From assembly GCF_001039355.2 (NCBI RefSeq), contig NW_019774626.1:1-44343 (forward strand): DNA of 44,343 nucleotides. Direction: 5' to 3'. Positions 11,823 to 23,125 of this stretch are shown piece after piece. The position numbers and the translations under genes were made by a program. The notes beneath the pieces were generated by a model, which saw only the letters and a list, made by a program, of their open reading frames with translations, made no database searches and was not told the DNA's origin. The stretch is from Lingula anatina. Its lineage: Eukaryota > Brachiopoda > Lingulata > Lingulida > Lingulidae. Position 1 is the stretch's first letter; every line of letters starts with the position of its first letter.

Positions 11823-11889
<67 letters not shown>

Positions 11890-12099
11890 ATTCAACGAAT
11901 GTATACATGCAAAATATATATCAGAAATCTGAATACTGACGGAGCTCTTTAAAGTGAATATAATTGTGACGGTAAAAATTCGAACGAAATAAATAGGTCG
12001 ATAATCATGTTGTCATGTTGTCTGTGGCTTCAGTTCCTTTTCAATTAAATTATATCTTCCTGAATGGAACATTACAGAACACAGTATAATGCATTCTCC
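10149..12099. other. Intergenic DNA
   Basis: AT-rich sequence without a recognisable gene. The ORFs at 10720-10953, 10950-11237 and 11266-11475 are short, low in complexity or lack any domain. The region contains the AAT microsatellite at 11825-11891. Confidence 0.45.
11825..11891. repeat. (TAA)n trinucleotide microsatellite
   Basis: TAA repeated over about 67 bases with one interruption near 11863. On the minus strand it generates a spurious isoleucine/leucine-rich ORF that should not be called as a gene. Confidence 0.9.
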
Positions 12100-12210
12100 T
12101 CCTGCTGGTCATTCTGGTCAGATACCCTGCCAGGCCTTTTGCAGTTTCTGCTATGCTTACAGCGTCTTCCACCTTTGTTTTTGATCTCATTACTTCATTC
12201 TGGATCTTGC
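12100..12210 (-). pseudogene. Non-LTR retrotransposon (LINE) ORF2 remnant
   Basis: Read on the minus strand this stretch gives KIQNEVMRSKTKVEDAVSI followed by AETAKGLAGYLTRM. It follows the well-known pattern near the C-terminus of LINE reverse transcriptases (R-I-x-N-E-x-I-R-x-x-T-K/G-V-x-D, then L-x-W-x-W-A-G-H-x-A-R-M). Only about 37 codons remain and the flanks are broken by stops, so this is a dead fragment. It abuts the left edge of the interspersed-repeat cluster. Confidence 0.55.
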
Positions 12211-12261
12211 CCTTCTTTGATATATTGAGCGTTTATCTTTCCGTGATCCTCTGGGAATCTT

Positions 12262-12986
12262 TTGATCTGTCGAGGTGGTTGTTTATCAGTCATAAAACAT
12301 AAAACATGTTTTACCCTGAAAATGTTGAAGGGTATCAGTGCACACATTCAACTCCCCCAAATTTCCTCAAACCTTTGTCTGTCAATTTATTTGCCCCCCC
12401 CCCCCCCAAACACACACACACACACACACACGCACACACACACACACACACCGGACACTCACCCGTAACACTGGTTATTGTGTCGAAAGCTGCTTTCATC
12501 ACATTTTCTTTTAATCTACCGTGCAGTATATGTAAGTTTCACTACATTTACTCTTAAATTAAAATAGTTTGCCAGTACTACCCATGAATCATTACTTCAT
12601 TACTTTAAGAATATCCTTACCTCCCCCCCCTCCCGACCGTCTCACGTTGTCTTCACTAACACAGTTGGGTGATTTCTGTGGAGTCCGTCACAATCATGGT
12701 TGAGACAGCGTCAAAATCAAAACGAAACAGCCTGCGGTACATTTCCCTTATGAACAGAGATTGTTTACTTGAAATTTTTTCACAGTGACAGATAGATTAA
12801 CAATAAATAAATAAATAAATCAGATAAAAAAGAGTTCAAGGCCAATAAGAGTAGATATAGCAGAGACATGAATAAAAATCGAAACAATTACTTCATCTCT
12901 AAGCTAGAGCTTCTTGTCAGACGAATGAACTGCACACAAAGTTCAGCTCTTTTCCATTTGGTTGTTAATAGAACAAAACCAGCCTT

Positions 12987-13027
<41 letters not shown>

Positions 13028-13400
13028 CGTGTGTGTGTGTGTTTGTTAGTGTGCGTGCGTGCATGCTGTGACATAACTTTAGAGGAGTGGAAAACTCTCC
13101 TGATAGGCATACATGTGCTGACACTTTACCTCCCCCCTCCCCCCAGGGCCAAGCACCGACTTATCTGCAACCCAGGTACAGTTACAGTCTTCTTGAGTAC
13201 GTCATAACACTTTCCTTTTTTATCTGCAGTGCAGAACAAGTGACGACCTTTAATTTTAAGCTTAAATAGCATGTCATCACCGCCCATGACTTACATGTAT
13301 AACATCATTTCTGTAAGAACATCAGTATCCGAGAGAAATTTAATTTTTCTATACAAATTTGTCATATATCCTACCCCCCCCCCCCCCCCCCCCGTCCCGT
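12262..13400. repeat. Interspersed repeat family, unit 1
   Basis: First of several diverged copies of one repeat family. In order it has a C-run joined to a (CA)n tract (12396-12452), the block ACACTGGTTATTGTGTCG, the block GTTGTCTTCACTAACACAGT with GTCACAATCATGGTTGAGAC, a (TG)n tract (12989-13041), the block CCAAGCACCGACTTATCTGC with ACCCAGGTACAGTTACAG, and a poly-C run at 13373-13393. These blocks recur in the same order in the other units. No intact protein is encoded. The family is unidentified. Confidence 0.7.
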
Positions 13401-13784
13401 CTCAGGTTGTCTTCACTAACACAATTTTATTGGAGTGGTGAACTCTCCTGATAGGCCTACATGTGTTGACTTTTGGAAATAGCATGGCATTCAACGCTTC
13501 CTGGCCTAAGATGGATGTACCGCGCCCAGTAAGCACAGCTTTATCGGTGTACAGCTTGTTGGAGGCTTTTTTTTTGTTATTGTGACAAGTATGGGAGAGC
13601 AAATTTTTATGGAGGTGGAGAATTAAGCAATTGTGCCCTTATGTGAGGTCATTTTAGTCCATGGGCCAAGTACCGAAACCCTCCCCCCTCCCCCCTTAGT
13701 GTATAACTCTTAAACAATACATCTGAAATGATTTTGAATTCCATTTACTTACTACATTTGAAATTTCAATTTTTAATCTCAGGC

Positions 13785-13798
13785 GTTACCATAGCAAC
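13785..13798. promoter_or_regulatory. X-box (RFX) consensus match
   Basis: GTTACCATAGCAAC fits the RFX-factor X-box (GTNRCC, spacer, RGYAAC), a palindromic site controlling ciliary and other genes. No coding start is recognised nearby, so the match may be by chance or belong to the repeat. Confidence 0.25.
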
Positions 13799-14556
13799 GG
13801 CTGTAGTACACACACCCACCACCAGTTTAATGGCAAACGAGCAGAAAATAAAAGCTCAAGACCTAAGCTATCATAAAAACATAATTAATGAAAATCACTA
13901 GGGGGGGGGGAGGGGGGTCTACCTCATTGGTCCATAGACTATTTGCATAGTTTGTATTGTAATCACCCACGCAACTAACCTTGAAGGAGATGGTCGAGGG
14001 CCATTTATCGTATATGAAGGCTGTAACCCTGAAAACGTTGAAGGGTATCAGTACATACACTCAAGCACACACGAAGCTCAACTTCCCCAAATTTCCTCAG
14101 ACGTTTATCTGTCATCATATTTGACCCCCCCCCCCCACACACACACACACAAACACCCAAACCGTACATTCTTCTTATAACACTGGTTATTTTGTCAATG
14201 GCTGTTTTCATCACATTTTCAAATTATATACCGCGTAGTATATGTTAGATTTACGACATTAACTCTTAAACTAAAATAGCTTTCCAACACTGCCCATGAA
14301 ATATTACCTGAAGAACATCTTTACTACCCAGACCCGTCTCAGGTTGTCTTCACTAACACAATTGCGTGATTTCTGTGGAGTCCGTCACAATCATGGTTGA
14401 GACAGCGTCATAAACGAGACACCGCAGCCTGTGGCACATTTTTCTTATGAACAAAGTTTGTTCACTTAAAATTTCCACACAGTTGCAGATATATTAGCGG
14501 AAAAAGGGGATGAAAAAAAGAGTAAGGTCAATAAGAGTAATGTGCGCAGGGGCGGA

Positions 14557-14714
14557 TCCAGAGATATTTTCTGACAGTCTTCCAAAATATCTTTGTTGTT
14601 CCATCCTCATTTTTGACCGTCTTCCGACAGAAAAAGTTTAATATCCGTCTATGTAAACTTGAAAATCTGACCGTCTTCCAAAAGACCCAGAAGACGGCCT
14701 AAATCCGCCCCTGG
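14557..14714. mobile_element. CAGGGGCGGAT-type MITE, copy 1
   Basis: The left end CAGGGGCGGATCCAGAG and the right end CTAAATCCGCCCCTG form a terminal inverted repeat. The interior contains four copies of a GACCGTCTTCC-type word and no ORF. It is flanked by GTGCG on both sides, apparently a 5-base target-site duplication. Paralogous repeat units at about 15350 and 17460 read GTAATGTACGAGTAGATTT with no insert, so an empty site exists in the window. The CAG start recalls hAT termini, but the 5-base duplication does not fit hAT. Confidence 0.85.
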
Positions 14715-15335
14715 TGCGAGTAGATTTAGCAAAGATGTTCAAGAAATCGAAAGCATCACTTCATTTAAAAGCAGGAGCTGCCAGGCCTTAAAACGGATTA
14801 GACGTTAACTAACCCTACCCGCAGATCTTTTAGCTCTAACATATTAACCACACAACCCAAGAATTTACCAGCACACCTTAAAAACAATGTATTTACCACT
14901 GCGGTTTTCCATTAAGTTTTCAACAATTTAATTTTCCATTTGGGTTTTCATTATAACAAACCAGCCTTCAGTGCTGTAACACAATTTTTAGCTGAGTCGT
15001 AAACTCTCCTGACACATCTACTGACACTTTGCCCTTTGACCCAGGTACAGTTACAGTTTGCTTGAGTCCATCGTAACACTTTCTTTATTTTATCTACCGT
15101 GCAGAACAAGTGACGACCTTTAATTTTAAGCTTAAAGGGTTTGCTTCATGCCGTCAGAATGGCCTGAACGGAACATATTCTTCAGAAAACATGCCCAANA
15201 AATAACATGTCAACACTGCCCATGGCTTTTAACTTCATTCTTCTAAGAACGTCAGTATCCGAGCGAAATTTAATTTTCTTATACAAATATCTCATACATC
15301 CTACATATATCTTAGAGCAATATTTTTTTGCTATG

Positions 15336-15800
15336 TAATAAGAGTAATGTACGAGTAGATTTAGCAAAGAAGTTAAAAAAGACGAAAGAATCACTTCATT
15401 TAAAAGCAGGAGCTGCCAGGCCTTATAAACGGATTAGGCGTTAACTAACCCTACCCGCAGATGTTTTAGCTCTAACACCCATATTAACCACATAACCCGA
15501 GAAAATAAATAAATAAATAAATAAATAAGAGAAGGGGATGAAAAAGAGTTCAAGGCCCATAAAAGTAGATTTACCCAAGACATTACTAAAAATTGAAAAA
15601 AATTCTTCATTTATAAGATGGAGCTTTTGGACAGAAGAATGAACTACCCACAAAGATCATTGCTTTTCCATTTGGTTTTCAAGATAACAAAATCAGCCTT
15701 CACTGTATGTGTGTATGTCCCGGGCCAAGCACCGACCTATCCGCAACCCAGGTACAGTTACAGTTTGCTTGAGTGCGTCAATGGAATGAGCATTTACCTG
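15336..15800. repeat. Interspersed repeat family, unit 3 (partial)
   Basis: Repeats the TAATGTACGAGTAGATTTAG, GGAGCTGCCAGGCC and TAACTAACCCTACCCGCAGA blocks of unit 2, then a short (AAAT)n run at 15505-15528 and the CAAGCACCGACCTATCC block. The (CA)n and TCACAATCATGG blocks are missing. Confidence 0.6.
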
Positions 15801-16667
15801 TGAATATATACGCAAGGGTACGCCTCATCGCTTCACATAGACACAGTATAGAATGAAATTAATCAATTAAAAAAAATGAAAGGATAACCCAAATCAACAA
15901 AAAATGAAATTAATTGCAGATATTCTGTTAATCTTTTCAATCTATTAAACACATATTTATATAGGAACCTTTAACATAAGAAATCATTTTTGGAAATCCA
16001 CCGATCCATATCAATCTTTTTTCGACAAGCTGTTATATAAAATGTATATGACTTCAAATACTTTCCAGATGCACAATATTTCAGAGACTTTATATGTATG
16101 ACTTTTCCCTCAGTATCCCCCCTTCGTTAATTGTTTCCCTCTCTTTACAGTAATAATAATTTACTAGGGATTTGGTGTTACGTGTTAACATCGTTGGCTA
16201 TCTATACTAATTGTATGTCTGTGCATAATAAACGCATGTAAATACTACATAAATAATTACATAAAGTGGATAAATAACTAGGAAAATACGTAATTACAAT
16301 ATTAAAATGATATTAATTCTTTCTCATGTGAGATTTTAGCGAGATTACCTTGTACAATAATATTACAGAGCATTCTACTCAATGATTTTAGTTTTAAATA
16401 CGAATAAAACGGAAGTGAACAAGCGCACGGTATCTTTACTTGTCTTGAACTAATTTTGTAGGGCGAAAAGAGGCAAGAATCAAGATAGGGCGGATAAAGC
16501 TTATATAGGGACATATCTTTGATTAGCGACTGTGCGTGTGGCTCTTACAGGAACGTTGTCTTTGCCACAGAGTCTCTGACACAACCAGGTGTCTTTGATA
16601 CTCTTACAGGTACTTCCTGGAATATTGTTTGTTGTTCAGAAAGAACGAAGTCAAAGTGACATTTACT
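15801..16667. other. Sequence between repeat units
   Basis: AT-rich DNA. The left end (ACGCAAGGGTACGCCTCATC at about 15811) is shared with the left end of the unit at 18535, so it may belong to the same repeat family. No gene is recognised. Confidence 0.4.
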
Positions 16668-18020
16668 TAGGACGCCATGACGGGAGGGAAAGAACTCGAA
16701 AGGTGGTCAAAATCCCCGTGGAAGAAGCATGGTATTAAACGCTACCTACTCAAAGATGGACAGTGACAGCTTGTTGGAGGCTTTTATCGTTACATAAACA
16801 AGTATGGGAGCGCAAATTTTCTATGAAGCGGGAGAATGAAGCAGTTGTGCCCTTATGTCAGGTTATTTGCGTAGTTGTAATCACCCGGGCGACAAGCCTT
16901 GAAGGAGATGATCGAGAGCCATTTATCGTATATAAAGAATTTTACCCTGTCAATAATAAAGGGTACCAGTACACACACCGAACCACACCCGAAACTCAGT
17001 TTCACAAAATATCCTCAGACCTTTATCTTTCATCATACCCCTCCCCCCCCCCCCCCACACACACACACACACACACCATACACTCTCCTCATAACACTGG
17101 TTATTTTGTCGCCGACTGCTTTCATCAGGTTTTCTTTTCATATACCGTGTAGTATATGTTAGATTCACGACACTAACTCTTACACTAAAATAGCTTTCCA
17201 ACACTACCCATGAAATATGAAATATTACTTGAAGAACTTCTTTATTACCCCAGCCCCGTCTCACGTTGTCTTCACTAACACAATTGGGTGATTTTTATGG
17301 AGTCCGTCACAATCATGGTTGAGACTGCATCATAAACGAGGCACCTAAGCCTATGGCACATTTTTCTTATGAACAAAGTTTGTTCACTTAAAATTTCTGC
17401 ACTGTTGCAGATAAATAAGCGAAAAATGGGGATGAAAAAAAGAGTAAGGTCAATAAGAGTAATGTACGAGTAGATTTAGCAAAGATGTTCAAAAAATCGA
17501 AAGAATCACTGCATTTAAAAGCAGGTACCAGGCCATAAAAACGGATCAGACGTTAACTAACCCTACCCGCAGATCTTTTAGCTCTAACACCCATATTAAC
17601 CACATAACCCGCACCTTAAAATACAATGTATTTACCACTGCGTTCTCCCATTAAGTTTTCAACAATTTAGTTTTCCATTGGGTTTTCATTATAACAAACC
17701 AGCCTTCAGTGTTGTAACACAATTTTTAGCTGAATCGTAAACTCTCCTGACACATCTGGTGACACTTTGCCACCCCCCCCCCCTTTCCGGGCCAATCACC
17801 GACCAATCCACGACCCAGGTAAAGTTACAGTGTGTTTGAGTCCATCGTAACACTTTCTTTATTTTATCTACCGTGCAGAACAAGTGACGACCTTAATTTT
17901 AAGCTTAAATAACATGTCATCACTGCCCATGGCTTATTACTTCATTCCTCTAAGAACGTCAGTATCCGAGCGAAATTTAATTTTCTTAATTTAATCCTAC
18001 AAATATCTCAGAGAAATATT
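16668..18020. repeat. Interspersed repeat family, unit 4
   Basis: Contains GGGAGGGAAAGAACTCGAAA, CAGCTTGTTGGAGGC, the C-run/(CA)n junction at 17041-17077, CACTGGTTATTTTGTCGCC, CACAATCATGGTTGAGAC, GAGTAATGTACGAGTAGATT (an empty MITE site), TTAACTAACCCTACCCGCAG and GGCCAATCACCGACC. This is the most complete unit. The ORFs through the CA tract (for example 16763-17152) are artefacts of the repeat. Confidence 0.7.
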
Positions 18021-18534
18021 TTTTGTAATGTATTTTGCTTTTTATTTATTGGCATGGAATGAGCATTCGCATTGTTTGTATGCAGTCCCAACGATTTTAC
18101 TGCAAGGGGCATTGAACGGGTACAGAGCGGTGCACGTGTTCTAGCTTGGCTCTGGCGTTGCATATGGCCAACTTGATTCTTATTTCTGTATTTTGACCGT
18201 TTCGTTGCGTACACACATTGTATGGAAAATATGACCTCAGTTGTAAAGTTTCAGTTGTAAAGCTTCAGTAAAATGTTATGTATCTTTGGTCGGAAGTCTT
18301 TGTGCGCACTATTCCTACTCGCCACTGAACAGTAATAGCAGTAACATCAGTAGAGATACATCCTATTTCTCACATCTATTCAAGAAGCACAGAAAATAGG
18401 TTAAATCTGAGAAAAACACAGTTTTGCCTTATCACCGTGTTTTAGATCCTTCCAGAATACTCTGGACTTGTGTTGATCAATTGTATATACATTTATTACC
18501 ACTGGGAACAACGTAACAAAATAGTGATAAAATA
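18021..18534. other. Sequence between repeat units
   Basis: No gene, RNA or repeat recognised in about 510 bases. Confidence 0.35.
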
Positions 18535-19444
18535 TACGCAAGGATACGCTTCATCGCTTCACACGAACACATTATAGAGAAAATCTAACCAATTTAAAAA
18601 AGATAAAAAAGACAAATAACAACATAACAAATAACAACACCTAGGACGGAAGGGAAAGAACTCGAAAGACGGTCCCGATTCTCGAGGAAAAAGCATAGCA
18701 TTCAACGCGACCTGCCCTATAGGATGGACAGCTTGTACCGCAGTGAGCACAGCTTGTATCCGTGTACAGCTTGTTGGAGGCTTTTATCGTTATTGTGACA
18801 AGTACGTGAGCGCAAATTTTGAAGGTGGAGAATTAAGCAGTTGTGCCCTTATGCCAGGATATGTGCATAGTTTGTATTTTAATCTTTTAATATTTTAATT
18901 TAAAAATCACCCGCGCAACTAGTCTTGAAAGAGAGGGTTGCGAATCATTTATCGTATATGAGAGGCCTTTACCCTGTGTTAGATTCACGACATTAACTCT
19001 TAAACTAAAATAGCTTGCCAGCACTACCCATTACTTCTTTACTTTAAGAGCATCTTTATCCCAGCCCCGTCTCAAGCTCTGTCTTCACTAACACAATTGT
19101 GTGATTTCTGTGGAGTCCGTCACAATCATGGTTGAGACAGCATCAAAATCAAAACATAACAGCCTGTGGTACATTTCCCATATGAACAGAGATTGTACCT
19201 GAAAAATTTTCACAGTGGCGAATAGATAAGTAATTAAGAAATAAATATATAAAATAAATGAATAAATAAACAAGAGAGGTGAATGAAAAAGAGTTCAAGG
19301 CAAATAAGAGTAGATTAAGCCGGGCATTAATAAAAATCGAAAAAATTCTTCATTTACAAGCTGGAGCTTTTGGATACACGAATGAACTAACCACAAAGAC
19401 CATTGCTTTTCCATATAGTTTTCAAGATAACAATCTCAGCCTTC

Positions 19445-19480
<36 letters not shown>

Positions 19481-19620
19481 CATGCAAGCTGTAACACAAT
19501 TTTAGCAGAGTTGTAAACTCTTCTAAAAGGCCTACATGTGCTGACTCTCGGAAGAAGCATGACATTCAATGCTACCTGCCCGAAGATGGACAGCGAGTAC
19601 CGCACCCAACGGGCAAATTA
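18535..19620. repeat. Interspersed repeat family, unit 5
   Basis: Left end ATACGCAAGGATACGCTTCA, then GGAAGGGAAAGAACTCGAAA, CTTGTTGGAGGCTTTTATCG, a truncated version lacking the (CA)n block, GTCACAATCATGGTTGAGAC, a (TG)n tract at 19447-19477 and AGCATGACATTCAATGCTAC. Block order agrees with unit 4. Confidence 0.65.
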
Positions 19621-19803
19621 TGCTGTTCCAATGTTGAAACAATGTTGAACTTCAACGTTGACATGTCCAAGCTTTAACAATAAAAAATATAAACCAACCT
19701 CTATACCCTGCTTACTGGTGCTTAAAAAAATTATCAACAATCATTTTATGTTAATCTATATCTATAACAATAAAATTTAAAAAATACAAGAAAGAAAAGT
19801 GAC

Positions 19804-19870
19804 TTACTTGGAATCAAACTCATTCCACCGTGGTTGGCGATCAACGACGTTTGGCACTAGGCCACCGCTA
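19804..19870 (-). mobile_element. tRNA-derived SINE head
   Basis: Read on the minus strand it begins AGCGGTGGCCTAGTGCC and ends GAGTTTGATTCCAAGTAAG. GGTGGCCTAGTG matches a polymerase III A box and GAGTTTGATTCC a B box (GGTTCGANTCC), about 43 bases apart as in tRNAs. The tRNA arms no longer pair properly, so this is a decayed SINE head and not a functional tRNA gene. Confidence 0.6.
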
Positions 19871-20011
19871 TCGTATTATTGACGGTATATGTTTCCCTCA
19901 TACATACCTAAAGCTTTAAGGAAATTACGGAAGGCTTGAAAATGCCTTCAAAATATACTTTTAACAGACTTGTGAAGATTCTTTTGTCTATAACTACATA
20001 TATTTGTCTGG

Positions 20012-20080
20012 TCTTACCACCGAATATCGTCTGCTTGCAGCCAGACTTCATCATGGAATGAGGTTGTGATAGAAATCACC
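20012..20080 (-). repeat. TGATGAAGTCTG hairpin repeat, minus copy
   Basis: On the minus strand: GATTTCTATCACAACCTCAT, then CCATGATGAAGTCTG, then GCTGCAAGCAGACGATATTC. GTCTG and CAGAC can pair around a short loop. A diverged plus-strand copy lies at 23038-23125. It resembles end sequences of invertebrate retroelements; the family is uncertain. Confidence 0.5.
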
Positions 20081-20443
20081 AAATATGCACGCCGGAGGGG
20101 ATGATAGGTTGTAAAGTTGTATGTTACCTTTATCTTTCATTTTTTACTGTACTACTTTATATGTCCATTTTGATTTTTATTTAACTATTCTTTAAAATTT
20201 GGCTCGTCCGTATATTTTCTTCTTTTAATGAATGAAAATAATACAATTTATAGACTGGCCACCAATTTTTAAAATAATAAATTTATAGATTGACCACCAA
20301 TTTTAAAATGTATTGCCTATGATTTGCTAAATGGTTCTCGGCGACATAGACACCTTAAAATTAAAATTTCAGGGAAATTCTACCATATTTTTAAGAAATT
20401 CCCTGAAATGTTACCAGATTTCTCATTAATACCATAGACATAC

Positions 20444-20640
20444 CTGATGCAAATTCATTGAGAAAATAAAAACAGAATGATAAATCTGCGAGTTCAAATG
20501 CGGAATAACCCCTGTCTCCTTCAGTCCTGATATTTGAAGTTTTCTGTCCGAATGATGAGATACTCCAGTCTGCATAATTTTTAAATGATAAAAAGTGTAA
20601 TCCAAAAGAGGTCCAGGACCGCTTTGCTGACAATCTTGAG
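20444..20640 (-). other. Candidate orphan exon (uncertain)
   Basis: A 197-base minus-strand segment lies between an acceptor-like tatgtgttcag and a strong donor cag|gtatgt. Two of its three frames are open. One includes RSWTSFGLHFLSFKNYADWS and the other includes GPGPLLDYTFYHLKIMQTGV. Neither matches a family I recognise, and no partner exon was found nearby. It could be a real exon, a pseudogene fragment or chance. Confidence 0.25.
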
Positions 20641-20817
20641 CTGAACACATAACAACACATTTTCAATTTGTTTCATTTGGCTCATGTCGCCTGACTCTCT
20701 AACCTCCACCCGTAACAATCTGTGAACAGTGTAAGATTTAAATGCAACCGCTCCTTAATTTTGTTAATAATCTTTCGGGGCGACCTTTCTGCGAAGTTGT
20801 CTTCGTGTCACCTTACA

Positions 20818-21027
20818 ATGACAGTATTTCTTTATGCGACTGTCCTCTGTACAGCAACAGTTGTTGTCATAGACACTGAGTCGTATAATTGGTGTGATAA
20901 CAGTGTATTGGCTCTCTGTGGAGACAGAAGCCACGTCCCTCGTCTCACGTACAAACGCCTCAAATATCCCGCTCCCTGGTACCGTCTTCATAATTACAAT
21001 ATAAGTAACAGAAAGCCTACTGTTTGA
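20818..21027 (+). CDS. Candidate small secreted peptide (uncertain)
   Basis: A 69-residue ORF from the ATG at 20818. MTVFLYATVLCTATVVV could act as a signal peptide. The rest contains two cysteines (YNWCDNSVLALCGD), a Tyr-Lys-Arg dibasic site and a tail KYPAPWYRLHNYN. This is the layout of a neuropeptide-like precursor, but the frame is open for another 96 bases upstream, there is no splice or poly(A) evidence and no family match. Confidence 0.25.
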   Translation: MTVFLYATVLCTATVVVIDTESYNWCDNSVLALCGDRSHVPRLTYKRLKYPAPWYRLHNYNISNRKPTV

Positions 21028-22690
21028 GGTTATACACGCTCCATCGATGCTTGGTTCATACGTACGTTTAAAAAATGGGAGAAAAGACTCATTTAGTACA
21101 GCAAGATGTTAAAAATATAGCCCCATATCTCTGTGTTCTTAATTCTTAGTATTTAGAATTTGCCTTTCCTTATTTAACCAAATTACACATTTTTTCTTAA
21201 AAGTACGCCTTCAAGAACTTCTCTACTGCTACTATGTAGAACTACTGAGAAGTCTTTTTTCCTAATTTCATGGTTATGCGTTACATAAATTTGTGCGGAG
21301 GTGTGCACATGGTGCACTTAATTGCTCTCCAGAAAATGTAAATGCTGTGGTTTCCTTACCCGACTGTGGTTATATTAGGAATTTGAAATAATAAACATAG
21401 CAATGTATAATGTTATATTAATGTATTATGTATAAAGTTAAATAATGTATAATTTTTAATGTTTTCATTGTCGTTGTCCAGAAACGTTAACAAGCAATGG
21501 GTACATTAAACAACTCTTTTTAGTTGATACTAAAACGAAATTGTCAGTCTGAAGTATTGGATGCTTTCAAAAGAGCAGTCACGTGAAGGTCTTTTTTGAC
21601 CCATATGTTCGCTGTTTTGTCATGCCAAAAATCGGAGATCACGAGTAAAGCATTAGAAGTAGGGAAATTCTGCGTAGCATACAATATTTCCAAGTTAATC
21701 ATTACACAGGTTGAGCGTACATAAATCGTTTTGACAATGGTCTTGGGGGGGGGGGGGGGGGGACAAGCTAAGATTATATTAAGCTTAATTTAGCCAATAA
21801 ATATTTTAAAAATATAATACCGGGAATAAATTGACCCTTGAAAGCGTTTTAAAACGTTAATGTTGTATAAAAAAAAACAAGTTTAAACTGTATTTTTAAA
21901 GAATAGGACTGAAGGATAAAAGCTTTATAAAAACTGTTTACTACCCTTCATAGTTGCTTGTTCAAAATTTACATGGTTTTGAGCACAATGGAAACTGTTA
22001 CTAATGATAGACAGTTTCAGTTGCTACCCTCTCAAATTACTTGATTCAACAGGAGTAAAATCTGTCCCAATTATATCACTTGTTGACGAAATTAACTTTT
22101 TCCGTTTGTTTTTCCTCTACATTTGCCTGCCCACACCAGTACAATTAACGCATTAGTTAAAATACTTTCTATAATACACCCGTAAAAGTTCGTTAATATG
22201 GACAACCTCCTGATAAAAGCTTTCGATTTTCTTAAAAATTACATTTGGCGAGTCACGGGTGCTAGAGGAACGCCCAGCAGATGCAGAATTGAAAACTTCT
22301 CATGATATCCGTATGTTCACGAGGAGAAAAAACAATTTAATCGAAATTCATTTGTGACTTAGGTAAGAGACATATGTATTTTGTTTAAGGCCTACGTGAT
22401 CTCTACATTTGGTAGTTTTTTTCTATCTGATTTTATAAACATTTAACATTTAACATTTTAAACGTTTGTAAATAGCTGTAGGCAAAAACGCCTCTTAAGT
22501 AAGAGATGAATAAACTAATAATTTAGTGACCTGAAACTATCAATTATTTAATTCACTAAATAGAAATCCCTAAATAGAAATTGAATCTAAGCAACTGGGG
22601 AGTAGGGGAGTACGTGACGTTATTCAGTGGCACTACCTGACCCGAGCCTGGTTGCGAGTTAGGGCTCTGGCCGCATTCAGATTCACACAC
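21028..22690. other. Intergenic DNA
   Basis: AT-rich sequence with a poly-G run at 21746-21762. No gene is recognised. It ends at an inverted repeat. Confidence 0.4.
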
Positions 22691-22882
22691 CGTATTAGCT
22701 GGGTCGGTCCAACTTTGCGAGGAGTTCTCGCTAAAGTGCAATCAGTGGGATAAGCTTAATCAACACACTGTGGTTAATTACCGGCTAGCTGCTCGAGGAG
22801 ACGTGTCAGAAAACTAAGCTGATTTCATTGATTGCACTTTGGCGAAAATCCCCTTCAGAGTTGGACCGACCCAGCTAATACG
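22691..22882. repeat. Large imperfect inverted repeat (about 54-bp arms, 83-bp loop)
   Basis: The left arm 22691-22745 starts CGTATTAGCTGGGTCGGTCC. The right arm 22829-22882 ends GGACCGACCCAGCTAATACG, its exact reverse complement over the outer 20 bases, and the inner TAAAGTGCAATCA pairs with TGATTGCACTTTG. Mismatches are confined to the middle of the arm. No ORF is present. It could be a fold-back transposon end pair or a transcribed hairpin. Confidence 0.8.
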
Positions 22883-23037
22883 ATGAATTTCTTAGAAATA
22901 ATTTTGCATTTTGCAATTGTAAAATAGTTCTGTCAATTAACAGTTAATATATGTTACTCTATCTTGTATTCCTCAGCATTGAGGTGCCAGCAGAAGAAGG
23001 GGGGGCACTTGACTTAACCAGCACACCTGAGGGGTGA

Positions 23038-23125
23038 TGGGTAGTAATTCGTATCACAGCCCTCACTTCCCTGATGAAGTCTGACTGTCAGCAGATGAAA
23101 TATTGACTGGTGAATGTGAGTCGAT
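23038..23125 (+). repeat. TGATGAAGTCTG hairpin repeat, plus copy
   Basis: Contains GTAATTCGTATCACAGCCCT, then CTGATGAAGTCTG, then ACTGTCAGCAGATGAAATAT. It is homologous to the minus copy at 20012-20080. The combination CTGATGA, a GTCTG/CAGA(C) stem, then GAAA recalls a hammerhead ribozyme core, but an extra A follows CTGATGA in both copies and GAAA is mutated in the other one. Confidence 0.5.

Larger units (their letters stand above)
13470..15335. repeat. Interspersed repeat family, unit 2 (with MITE insertion)
   Basis: Begins with the block AGCATGGCATTCAACGCTTC and CTTGTTGGAGGC, then repeats the C-run/(CA)n, ACACTGGTTATTTTGTC, TCACAATCATGGTTGAGAC and CCCACCCAGGTACAGT-type blocks. A CAGGGGCGGAT MITE interrupts it at 14557-14714. 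A single N at 15189 is a contig join: the roughly 60 bases before it have no counterpart in the other units. Confidence 0.65.

Noticed and set aside
17550-17600. AACTAACCCTACCC blocks as interstitial telomere repeats
   Set aside because: Only a single imperfect CCCTA-type word per unit, embedded in the interspersed repeat; no tandem telomeric units.
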